Shown: piece after piece, positions 27,117 to 35,228 of the stretch
Layout of the letters: each line of letters starts with the position of its first letter
How positions within the stretch are numbered: position 1 is the first letter of the stretch
Assembly (NCBI GenBank): GCA_001953215.1
Contig: CP019169.1
Location: 4,092,001 to 4,156,000 of the forward strand
Length of the DNA stretch: 64,000 bases
DNA from: Betaproteobacteria bacterium GR16-43
GTDB taxonomy: Bacteria > Pseudomonadota > Gammaproteobacteria > Burkholderiales > Usitatibacteraceae
Reading direction: 5' to 3'
Program-made: the position numbers and the translations under genes
Notes under the pieces: generated by a model
What the model saw: the letters and a program-made list of their open reading frames with translations, nothing else
The model's database searches: none
Told to the model about the DNA's origin: nothing

Positions 27117-27155
27117 CACACGAATTGCCGGCAAGCAAGGGGACCGCCAAAATCG

Positions 27156-27229
27156 AAAACGGGGTCAGGGTCGAAATATCTTTCCGGCCAGGAAGGCCGG
27201 AGATGATATTTCGACCCTGACCCCGATTT
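27156..27229. repeat. REPIN-like palindrome B
   Basis: Perfect 21-base arms at 27160-27180 and 27205-27225 (core GGGGTCAGGGTCGAAATAT) around an inner CCGGCC/GGCCGG hairpin. Arms match element A except for one base in the core. It lies between the arsR start and the stop codon of the small lipoprotein gene. Confidence 0.85.
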
Positions 27230-27580
27230 CTATTTACACCGCACGAAGCGCCCCAACTTCTTATTGGCGATAAGGTTGGCTACGACGGTCGCGTTGTAGC
27301 TCTGGGCGTACGCAGTCGCCCGCTGTTCGTCGCCATCCGGGGCGATCGCGGTGATGAAATCACTGTCCCTCGGAACGCATCTCTCGTCGAGGCCCGGTAC
27401 GGAACCGCTTCTCCCCTCGACGACGAGAAACCGCACGTCGAATCGATTCAAGTCGTTCTCGGCAAGCTGTGCGGCGGGTGGCTGGCCTTCCTTCGCGAGC
27501 TTCAGCGTTTCGCTGTACGACGAGGTAGCCGCGCAGGCCGCGATGATCGCAACGGCCGCAGCCAAATAATTCCTTCTCAT
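27230..27580 (-). CDS. small putative lipoprotein or exported protein
   Basis: 116 residues from ATG 27578-27580. MRRNYLAAAVAIIAACAATS is a signal sequence with a lipobox-like IAAC, so Cys16 could be lipidated; otherwise cleavage near SYS-ET. The mature part has two further Cys (RCVPR, VRCK) and no recognised domain. The stop codon lies right next to the REPIN-like element B. Confidence 0.65.
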   Translation of the reverse strand: MRRNYLAAAVAIIAACAATSSYSETLKLAKEGQPPAAQLAENDLNRFDVRFLVVEGRSGSVPGLDERCVPRDSDFITAIAPDGDEQRATAYAQSYNATVVANLIANKKLGRFVRCK

Positions 27581-27643
27581 GGAGTCACTCTCTCTCGAAA
27601 TTGGAAGCCCGATCGTAGAGTGGAAGGAGGCCAATAACCGCCC

Positions 27644-29311
27644 TCATTGCCGGCGAAATTCCATGATCCAATTCGTATCCCAGGTCGCGCCGGCATCCAT
27701 CGAAAGCGCCTGCTCCCAACGCGCCGTGCGAGCCGTGATCTTCGACCAGATGTATCGCGTGCGGATCGTCTTGCCGTCGACGATGTTGTCCGCATAGAAC
27801 GTCCCCACGCCCTCGACGAAGCGCCCTTTCACCGGGGGATCGAGCGCCGCGTGCGGGTCGCGCCCGTCGACCCACCAGATCGCCCACAGGTCCGCCTTCG
27901 CGTCGTAGGTGCGGAGTGCCAGGCCGCGGGTGACACCGCCGGGCTTGTGGAACCGGTTCTCCTCGACGTTCCCCATTCCGTCCATGGTCGGGCGGGTCAC
28001 GGACGTGCCACTGAACTCGAGCCACGTGCCGTCGGCGCGCTTGGTACGGTGTTGGACCTCCCACTCGCCAAACTCGAAATCGAAATCGCGCGAGCCGACT
28101 TCCGGTTTCACCCGCCGGTGCTCATTCACCCAGTTCGTCTCCCAGGTCTTCCCGTCGTCATAGGAGAACGCCTGTTCCCAACGCGCACCATCGGGCCCGA
28201 CCTTCGTCCACTTGTAGACCACCTTCACGGGACGGCCCTCGTCGGTGTCCTCGCCGTAGAAGAGGCCCACGTCGCCGTCGAAGCCGCCAAGCTGGCCGGG
28301 ATAGTCCATCTTGCCGTTGCGGCTGTTCACCCAGTAGATCGACCACTGCTTCTTCTCGAGGTCGAAATGCCGGAACGTGGTACCTGCCCACCCCTTGGTC
28401 GGGAACGTGACTTCATCGACATTGGTGACGCCGCCCAGCATCACGTGCGCGGTGACGGTCGCGGGGAAGACGTCCCAGTCCTTCGGGTCGGTGCTGCCCA
28501 CGCCGCGCTTCATGAGGCGGCGGTTCACCATCGTCCACTTGCCGTCGAGGAAGTCGAAGTCGTGCACGTCGCCCGTGCCGTTCAGCGTGTACTTGAACGG
28601 CGTGCCCCAGCGCTGCAGCGAGTACGCGGTGGGGATCAGCTCCATCGTCTGCGGGGGTGAGGCCAGGTACTTGGCGAGCTCGGCCTCCGTCGCGCTCCAG
28701 CCTCTCGTCTCATTGAGGATCTTGCGATGGAGCTGGTACTCGTCCGGGCTGCCGTACGCCGCGAACCACACGAAGGCATGCTCTCCGGCCTTCGTGACCG
28801 GGATGCGCGGGAAGTTGTCGGGCGCGTATTCGGTGGAGAGCGACGCAACCGAAGGCGCCCCGGCCAGGGCCATCGTGGGCGCCAGGCGTTCCTTCCAGAA
28901 CTTGTTGAAGCCATTCTCGGCCGGCGCGTTCAGCAGGTAGATCGTGGCCACCATGAAGGCCGTCATCTTCTTCGCAAGCGTGAAGTTGGCGCCGTCCACA
29001 GGCTTCAAGAGGCGAACATCGCCGATGTCCACGAGCGTCGCATTCACCGGCTTGGTGTACTCCTTCCACACCGGGCCACCGTAGAACGCGGGCAGCGCCT
29101 TGCCGCGAGTCTCCATGCTGTCGTAGCCGCGCAGCCAGAGGAATTTGTTCGGGTCCTTCGCGTCGCGGAACTGGCCAAGGATTCTATGTCCCTGTTTTTC
29201 CAACTCCGGTATCAACCCTTCGAACAAGCCGTTGAACTCGTCGCGCTTGCCGGGCTGGGTGATGTAGGGACGGAACTCGAGGATCTTCGTGTCTTGCTGG
29301 ATGTCGGCCAT
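27644..29311 (-). CDS. NIPSNAP-domain protein with two DUF1579-like repeats
   Basis: 555 residues from ATG 29309-29311 with GGAG 6 bases upstream. The N-terminal part (about 1-215) has two dimeric alpha-beta barrel units of NIPSNAP type (KILEFRPYITQPGKRDEFN). The rest has two tandem copies of one domain: each opens with a short F-x-F-x-x-G-x-W motif (FDFLDGKWTMVNRRL; FDFEFGEWEVQHRTK) and ends alike (RWEQAFSYDDGKTWETNW; RWEQALSMDAGATWDTNW). No enzymatic motif seen. It is divergent from the WYL regulator, its probable controller. Confidence 0.75.
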   Translation of the reverse strand: MADIQQDTKILEFRPYITQPGKRDEFNGLFEGLIPELEKQGHRILGQFRDAKDPNKFLWLRGYDSMETRGKALPAFYGGPVWKEYTKPVNATLVDIGDVRLLKPVDGANFTLAKKMTAFMVATIYLLNAPAENGFNKFWKERLAPTMALAGAPSVASLSTEYAPDNFPRIPVTKAGEHAFVWFAAYGSPDEYQLHRKILNETRGWSATEAELAKYLASPPQTMELIPTAYSLQRWGTPFKYTLNGTGDVHDFDFLDGKWTMVNRRLMKRGVGSTDPKDWDVFPATVTAHVMLGGVTNVDEVTFPTKGWAGTTFRHFDLEKKQWSIYWVNSRNGKMDYPGQLGGFDGDVGLFYGEDTDEGRPVKVVYKWTKVGPDGARWEQAFSYDDGKTWETNWVNEHRRVKPEVGSRDFDFEFGEWEVQHRTKRADGTWLEFSGTSVTRPTMDGMGNVEENRFHKPGGVTRGLALRTYDAKADLWAIWWVDGRDPHAALDPPVKGRFVEGVGTFYADNIVDGKTIRTRYIWSKITARTARWEQALSMDAGATWDTNWIMEFRRQ

Positions 29312-29350
29312 GGGTGACTCCTTTGTGTCGATGTCCCATGCTGCGACCCG

Positions 29351-29375
29351 ATACATGCCATCCTATGTCATGTAT
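29351..29375. promoter_or_regulatory. inverted repeat between NIPSNAP gene and WYL regulator
   Basis: ATACATG and CATGTAT arms separated by 11 bases, in the 82-base divergent gap and close to the regulator start. Candidate operator for the WYL protein. Confidence 0.4.
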
Positions 29376-29393
29376 TTCCGGTAGGCTTTCGGG

Positions 29394-30308
29394 ATGCGTG
29401 CCGGACGACTACTCCAGGTGTTGATGCTCCTCCAGGGCGAGGGGCGGATGAGCGCCACCCGCATTGCCGAGAAGATGGGCGTATCCGTCCGCACGGTGCA
29501 CCGGGACATCGAGGAGCTCTCCGCATCCGGCGTGCCGGTGGTGGCCGAGCGCGGCGCCACGGGCGGCTTCACGCTCCTCGAGGGTTGGCGCACGCGCCTC
29601 ACGGGCCTCACGCCGATCGAGGCGACCGTGATGTCCTCTTTGCCCGACTCGTGGCAGGCGGATGCGCGACGGGTTGCTTCGCGATTCCATCTGGACCCTG
29701 TGGGGTGGTACCGCGCTCCCGCTCGAGCCGATCATTTGGCGGCTGTCGCCGATGCGGTGTGGAAGGAGCGGCGGTTGAAGATCCGCTATGACAGTTGGAA
29801 GGGTGTGTCGGAGAGGACCATCGAGCCGCTGGGACTCGTGCTCAAGGGCGGCGAGTGGTATGCGGTGGCTCAGACGAAGAAGGGAGTCGCGACGTACAAG
29901 GTCGCGAACATCCAGGCAGTGGAAAGGTCAGGCGGAACGTTCAAGCGGCCTGCTCGGTTTGATTTAGGACAGCACTGGACCGAATCGATCGAGCGATTCG
30001 AGGCGGGGCTTTATCGGGGGACTGCGGTTGTGCGCGCCTCCGCTCTTGGGTTGAGAAGACTAAAGCTGCTGAGTGATGCGGTGGGGAAGGCGGTGGAGCG
30101 GGCGCCGGAGAAGGTGGACGCCAGGGGGTGGCTCGAGGTGACGATCCCCATCGAGTCGGTGGAGCATGCGGCGATGGAACTGCTCAAGGTTGGCGCGGAA
30201 TGCGACGTCGTGGAGCCGAAGGAGCTTAGGGAGAAGATGACGGGTATGGCTTCCGAGCTGGCCGCGATCTACAGGCCGCGAGCGAGAGGGCGCACTACCA
30301 CCCGATGA
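29394..30308 (+). CDS. YafY-type helix-turn-helix/WYL-domain regulator
   Basis: 304 residues. N-terminal HTH_11 (RMSATRIAEKMGVSVRTVHR), then a WYL domain (about 135-205; KIRYDSWKGVSERTIEPLGLVLKGGEWY) and a C-terminal WCX-like part. Such regulators respond to small molecules or nucleic acids and often control the gene on the other side of the promoter, here the NIPSNAP fusion. The gap to the HNH gene (30309-30421) shows nothing notable. Confidence 0.88.
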   Translation: MRAGRLLQVLMLLQGEGRMSATRIAEKMGVSVRTVHRDIEELSASGVPVVAERGATGGFTLLEGWRTRLTGLTPIEATVMSSLPDSWQADARRVASRFHLDPVGWYRAPARADHLAAVADAVWKERRLKIRYDSWKGVSERTIEPLGLVLKGGEWYAVAQTKKGVATYKVANIQAVERSGGTFKRPARFDLGQHWTESIERFEAGLYRGTAVVRASALGLRRLKLLSDAVGKAVERAPEKVDARGWLEVTIPIESVEHAAMELLKVGAECDVVEPKELREKMTGMASELAAIYRPRARGRTTTR

Positions 30309-30421
30309 TTCGCGTGGCGGGCCAACTTTCGGAAGGCGCTGGGCCTAGCATGCGCGGCATCCAAGACTTGGCAATTCGTCCCCCAAACGCTTCAACACTC
30401 ACCATTTACTCCAATGCTCAA

Positions 30422-31192
30422 CTAGCTGATACGACCGGCAAACACGTGCCGTCGATGCCAATCCAGATACTTTTGGTGTCTGACGGAGAGCCGCTCAACG
30501 CGCAGCCCATCCCCGAGTCCAAGTATTGTGCGCGTTGAACTATCAAGTTCGTCCGAGATCTCGACCGCCCCGTCGTGTGCTATGCAAATCAGGCCAGCAT
30601 CAAAGGCTGCGTCGAGGTGTGCCACGAGCAATAGGCCGTTGAAAACATCCAGTCTCTCAGTGTCCGACGCATGCTTCCACGGTTTCGCGTGACTGGCCCG
30701 CAGCAAATCCGGGACAGCCAATCCGGTGATGGCACACCGTTCGTTCCAAAGTGAAAGCAGACCGCGCCGGAAGTAGTCCTGACCGATCCGCTGCTTGACC
30801 GTCGCGTCGCGCTCGGTGGGCCCAATGTGCCCGACTGCGTCCTGCCATGATTTATACAATTCGTCAGGAAGCGCTCGACCCAATGCGTATGCACGCGTCA
30901 AGATATCCTGCGCCTCACCGAACGATGCCGCGGCAAAACAACCGGCATAGCCATTTGGAATGTCGATATCGCGGAAATCTGGCAAGCGCAACTCCGCAAG
31001 CACCCCCTCCGATGACAGCGCCCCAACAGGCAGATCATTGACGACAGTGAGCGCAGCTCGCACTGGCGAGGAAGTACTTCGATATCTCAACCAGCCAAAG
31101 TCCTCTCCCTCCGCTACGTCAAAGCCCGAGTCCACTGCGGCCTTGTTCAGACTAACCCTGGTGAGTGCGGTGAGCGGAATCATGGGTACCAT
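30422..31192 (-). CDS. HNH endonuclease (HNH_2 type)
   Basis: 256 residues. The C-terminal half carries CAITGL, then LRASHAKPWKHASDTERLD and NGLLLVAHLDAAFD, the HNH_2 pattern with His/Asn/His-like ligands. The N-terminal ~110 residues are unassigned and may bind DNA. It follows the methylase gene on the same strand after 89 bases and could belong to that operon. ATG 31190-31192 is used; ATG 31181-31183 is also possible. The same HNH type occurs again at 53588-54565. Confidence 0.82.
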   Translation of the reverse strand: MVPMIPLTALTRVSLNKAAVDSGFDVAEGEDFGWLRYRSTSSPVRAALTVVNDLPVGALSSEGVLAELRLPDFRDIDIPNGYAGCFAAASFGEAQDILTRAYALGRALPDELYKSWQDAVGHIGPTERDATVKQRIGQDYFRRGLLSLWNERCAITGLAVPDLLRASHAKPWKHASDTERLDVFNGLLLVAHLDAAFDAGLICIAHDGAVEISDELDSSTRTILGLGDGLRVERLSVRHQKYLDWHRRHVFAGRIS

Positions 31193-31247
31193 CGAGCGAT
31201 GAGAGCCGTTGCACCTGGACTAGTCGATCCAGCGGTGCGAAGGATGA

Positions 31248-31266
31248 GCGCAGCGACCCGCTGCGC
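31248..31266. repeat. hairpin between methylase and HNH genes
   Basis: Perfect 8-base arms GCGCAGCG and CGCTGCGC around ACC. No T-run follows on the minus strand, so it may reduce or process read-through from the DISARM-like operon into the HNH gene rather than terminate. Confidence 0.45.
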
Positions 31267-31281
31267 GAATGCGGAGTACGG

Positions 31282-34200
31282 TCACCCCGTCACCTCCAAT
31301 CGATCCCACGCGTTAAGTACTAGGCGGCCGGTCCGATACTCTCCGAATTGACGAACTTCCTTTTCTTTCAAGACTCGAAAGCTTTCACTTGGGTAGTCTT
31401 CTCCCATGATTTCCTTTGGATCTAGGATGTATCGCAGTTCATCGCGATTCAATCCGTAGAGCCGTCCGTAGTAAGCATCCAACTCGGCGCGAACAAGAGC
31501 GCGTCGATCGACATCCCACTTGAATGGTCGCCCACGCTCCGCCGACGGACGATTGTCGCAACTAGGATCTTCGGTTATCAGACTGTCGTAGAAGGGCTTG
31601 AGATCATCGGCTGTGTATGTCAACTCAAGAACGCGGGGGAGGATGAATTGGCACTCCCTTTTCGTAAATGCAGCGCGTGGCACCACCTGAATCTGTTCAA
31701 ACGTTCCCTGTGGAATGCTAGGTTGGCTGAGCCTATTTCTGAGCACAAAGTCGAACACGAGGGAGTTGTACATCCCGCATAAGAGAGAGAGCTCTGTTGG
31801 TGTTGGCCCCAATGTCAAGATCCAGCCGTAGGTCGAAGGAAGCCAAGGGAAGATGCAAGCCAGAACAGTTCGCTCGTCTGTTGATCTCGAGACTCTTCGG
31901 AACCCCAAGAAGGCGCTCTTTGAAACGATCGAATCCAAATCCATCCGAGTGGACTTGTCGTCGAAATCTGAAGATAGACAATAGAAGTTGGGGATAGTCA
32001 GATGACTGGGATCCGCCAACCAGCTGTCGTCGTTCGCCAGTGCTCGACCATTTTCGTATCTAGCGTATCTGTGATTGAACTGATGTCCCAAGTCGCCTTC
32101 GTAGACTGGCAGGTAATTCCTGTCGCTCGCAAGGCTCGGATCCGCTAGCAAGACTTTCGCATCAGTCGACACATCAAACATTCTCCGAAGTCGCAAAGAC
32201 CAACCACTTGCTCGATGATCTGACCTCAATACCGGAAGCCGATTGGCAATGCTTACTGAGAGTCTTGCGTCCATCTGACTTCGCAAGACAGGGCAGTTGC
32301 GTGTATTGGGGTTTATCATCGCAAGATCTTCAGCACTCAAAGCAAAGCAACGTCGCGAATCCTCAAGCTGCGCAGTGTCCGTGAGGAAGAAGGCGAAGCG
32401 TGCCTCTTTAGATGCCCCTAGCGTAAGTAGACAAAACTTCATTCGTGAATCTACGGCTGGAAAGAGTCCAGCGCGATTTTCAAAATCGATCAACTGCACA
32501 AGACGCCCTGCACTGACATACGCAAAGAAGGCGCTAGTTGAGTCGTCGGTAGCGATACCGCTCATGAGTACCATACCGACGCGCCCCCTCGGGTGCACGA
32601 TCCCCAAAGACGATTCAGCGAACAGCGCGTAGGTGTTTACGTCGCCAGTACCGGTAAGCGGGAAGCGCGCGCCATGTGCGAACACGCTTGCAGCCTCCGC
32701 CAGGTGTTTAGCGGTGACGAACTCGTCGTACACCCGTCGTTCTGGACTGCCTGCCTGTGCCGCCCCTAGAAGTGCGATGGCGCGCTCACGTAGGGATTTG
32801 TTCCTTGCGTTCGCGATCTCGGGCGCTCTGCTCGCAAAAAATTCCTCTTCCTGCAGCTTTATGCGCTCCCAAGGCGGATTGCCCAGCACACATGCGAATC
32901 CTCCACGCGCAAACACTTGCGCAAATGGGAGCGGCCAGTGTAGCAATGGTGTTTCGCTAGCAATACGACGTGCAGCGGTGCGCTTTCCCTCCGCGACCGT
33001 TCGGCCCATCAGTGCGCTGAGCACGTCCTGTGTCGTTGGCACCAAGGTGTCCGCAACCGTACCCACTTTGGGGATCAAGAATGCGGCGAGATAGAGGTCC
33101 ATCGCTAGAGGTAGGCCCTCGCTGTAGCGGGACTGGTTCAGTTCCTCGAACTGCCTACGCTTAGCCTCGGCCTGTTCAAGCGATTGATCGGGAAGCGCAT
33201 CGAGCTGCTGAAGCGGCGCAGCTGTAATGGCAAGATCCATCGTACTCAGACTCTGTGAGAAGGCCGCTGCCTTTCGCATGCGCAGAAGGCCCTCACGCTC
33301 CTCTCTGTTCTTCTTCTTTAAGTCCAGGCAGAGATCCCTGCTATCGCCGGTCAGCGCTTTGTAAGCCTCGTCCGGAATTCCCTCCAAGAGCGTCTTCGGA
33401 TCCAACACACCAAGCAGCGCATTTCCGCAGACAAGGTGGTGATCGATGAACCCCAGAGGAGCATCTGGCGTAAATGCCTCAAGCCACAATGCCGTGCGAG
33501 TGAGTTCGAGAGCCATTGGATTCATGTCCACGCCGAATACGCAATGCGTAATTACTTGGCGCAACGCGTGGCGGTAGTCGGATGGTGTCGGTTGACCACT
33601 ACCTCTGCCCTCCGCCTGAACACGCGCTAAATGGGTGGCGATACGCCTCGCCGCGGCCAACAAGAAGTGTCCGCTGCCGCAGGCTGGATCGACCACGGAA
33701 ATTGACAGTAGCGCCTCGACCGCGCCTTCGCCCAATGGGTGAGCCGCTAGATTCTCGGCAATGACAGGGTCGAGCGCCGAGTTGAGCAGTAGCTGAACCA
33801 GGCTGTCAGGTGTGTAGTAACTGCCCGAGGTCTTGCGCGCGTTCCCGCGTGTCTCTTGGCCCCCCAAAAACCCAAAGGTTCGGCTGCCCTCGCCCACCTG
33901 AGGCACAAGTTCGAGCAGGCTTTCGTAAATACTTCCAAGTTCCTCCGGCCCCATATCCCGCCAGTTCACTCGCGCAAGTGGAGAATTGGGTTGAGTCCGA
34001 TCGCGCAGCCAAGCGAGGTTAAAGAGGGCGCGCAGCAGATAGCGGTTTTCCAGTCGTGCAGCATCAAGGTCGGGGCATTGGATCTCCGAAAAGAGGCCGC
34101 CGAGTGGCGGCAGCGCGAGGCGATGTTCTCCGTGCGCCAGTCCATTCCAGACAAGCTTCAACCCCTCCCAAAGGTCATGGTGGCGATCATGGGCGTTGCG

Positions 34201-35220
34201 ACGCACGGCGCGGTCGCGAAGCCGTCGTAGGGCGTAGCCCTCCGAGTACAGCGCGCGCGCACTGGCCACACTGTCGTCACGGTGCAAGATGCCGCGCTCC
34301 TCTACGGTTAGGAGAAATATCTGTCGGTAGACAAGACGCAACAACTGCTGAAAGTAATGCCGCGTTGTCAGCTGACCGTTCGCCAGCGCTTCTCGTAGAT
34401 CGATATTTGCTGGATGCGCAAGGAAGCCCGTTCCGAGATCGAGCAACGCCTGCTCGACGCCCGTTCGCAATTCACCGCGTGCGGAGACCCCCTGTTCCCG
34501 ACAGGCGTCGCGCCAGCGTTCGAGAACGCACTCCGCCGGAGCGACGTTCTCGCTCCCGAACCGAGTGGCATGTGCTATTAGCCACAGCACGCTGAATTCG
34601 GCGAACTGCTCATCGGTAAACAGCCGCTCGAGATCGGCTTCGAACCATGCAGGACGCGTCAAGCTCGAGTTGTCGCGGGCAATCCGGAGAACCAGGCCAT
34701 TGATGGCGACTCCCCAGAGCGCACCATTTCGAGCGTTCAAGTATTCCTGGACAAGCCCGAAAGCGCTGCGCCGTCGGATTCGATCTCCACTCGAATCCCC
34801 GAAATATGGATCGGACTCATCCAGCGTCATCGCATGGCTGCCAATCACCACTGGAACCGTCCCGTCGAATGCGAAGTATCGGATCGGGAACAACCGACCG
34901 TCGGCAACCTGGGGAGCCATTGCATCGAGGCTGAAACCAAACGCCTGCTTCAGCAGCTCAGAGGAAAACCGCTGTGACACAGCGGCAGAATCATGAACAG
35001 CCGTAGCGCGGGCAACAGCAAACTGGGCCCACAATGCCTGCGCTGCTCGCCAGGCCAGCGCGATTTCTTCGCGAATCGTAAACCCGGCTCGCACACCATA
35101 GTCCGCTTCCGCCTGCATCGGGGCTGCAAAGCTCGCGAGCTTCCCTAGCCAATCAGCTGTGAAGAGCCCGCCTTCGATGGCGAGCGCGTCGAACTGAATT
35201 CTTGAGTCGGGTCGCGCCAT
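31282..35220 (-). CDS. DISARM-like (DrmMI-type) N6-adenine DNA methyltransferase
   Basis: 1312 residues from ATG 35218-35220; a TTG four codons upstream overlaps the helicase stop and is an alternative. The SAM-binding motif is DPACGSGHFLLAA (about 511-523) and the catalytic motif NPPW (about 781-784) marks an N6-adenine methylase of the large Eco57I/PglX/DrmMI type. No separate nuclease motif was seen, so it probably modifies host DNA for self-recognition. It is the third gene of a minus-strand operon after a DUF1998 helicase and a DrmD-like helicase, which supports DISARM-type rather than BREX-type use. Confidence 0.85.
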   Translation of the reverse strand: MARPDSRIQFDALAIEGGLFTADWLGKLASFAAPMQAEADYGVRAGFTIREEIALAWRAAQALWAQFAVARATAVHDSAAVSQRFSSELLKQAFGFSLDAMAPQVADGRLFPIRYFAFDGTVPVVIGSHAMTLDESDPYFGDSSGDRIRRRSAFGLVQEYLNARNGALWGVAINGLVLRIARDNSSLTRPAWFEADLERLFTDEQFAEFSVLWLIAHATRFGSENVAPAECVLERWRDACREQGVSARGELRTGVEQALLDLGTGFLAHPANIDLREALANGQLTTRHYFQQLLRLVYRQIFLLTVEERGILHRDDSVASARALYSEGYALRRLRDRAVRRNAHDRHHDLWEGLKLVWNGLAHGEHRLALPPLGGLFSEIQCPDLDAARLENRYLLRALFNLAWLRDRTQPNSPLARVNWRDMGPEELGSIYESLLELVPQVGEGSRTFGFLGGQETRGNARKTSGSYYTPDSLVQLLLNSALDPVIAENLAAHPLGEGAVEALLSISVVDPACGSGHFLLAAARRIATHLARVQAEGRGSGQPTPSDYRHALRQVITHCVFGVDMNPMALELTRTALWLEAFTPDAPLGFIDHHLVCGNALLGVLDPKTLLEGIPDEAYKALTGDSRDLCLDLKKKNREEREGLLRMRKAAAFSQSLSTMDLAITAAPLQQLDALPDQSLEQAEAKRRQFEELNQSRYSEGLPLAMDLYLAAFLIPKVGTVADTLVPTTQDVLSALMGRTVAEGKRTAARRIASETPLLHWPLPFAQVFARGGFACVLGNPPWERIKLQEEEFFASRAPEIANARNKSLRERAIALLGAAQAGSPERRVYDEFVTAKHLAEAASVFAHGARFPLTGTGDVNTYALFAESSLGIVHPRGRVGMVLMSGIATDDSTSAFFAYVSAGRLVQLIDFENRAGLFPAVDSRMKFCLLTLGASKEARFAFFLTDTAQLEDSRRCFALSAEDLAMINPNTRNCPVLRSQMDARLSVSIANRLPVLRSDHRASGWSLRLRRMFDVSTDAKVLLADPSLASDRNYLPVYEGDLGHQFNHRYARYENGRALANDDSWLADPSHLTIPNFYCLSSDFDDKSTRMDLDSIVSKSAFLGFRRVSRSTDERTVLACIFPWLPSTYGWILTLGPTPTELSLLCGMYNSLVFDFVLRNRLSQPSIPQGTFEQIQVVPRAAFTKRECQFILPRVLELTYTADDLKPFYDSLITEDPSCDNRPSAERGRPFKWDVDRRALVRAELDAYYGRLYGLNRDELRYILDPKEIMGEDYPSESFRVLKEKEVRQFGEYRTGRLVLNAWDRLEVTG

Positions 35221-35228
35221 GCGTGCGC

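Noticed and set aside
30305-30538. 77-codon plus-strand frame overlapping the end of the HNH gene
   Set aside because: It runs into the HNH coding region and shows no start signal or known motif.
31282-35220. BREX-type PglX methylase
   Set aside because: Both are large adenine methylases, but no brxA/B/C, pglZ or brxL gene is in the window, while DrmD-like and DUF1998 helicases are adjacent.
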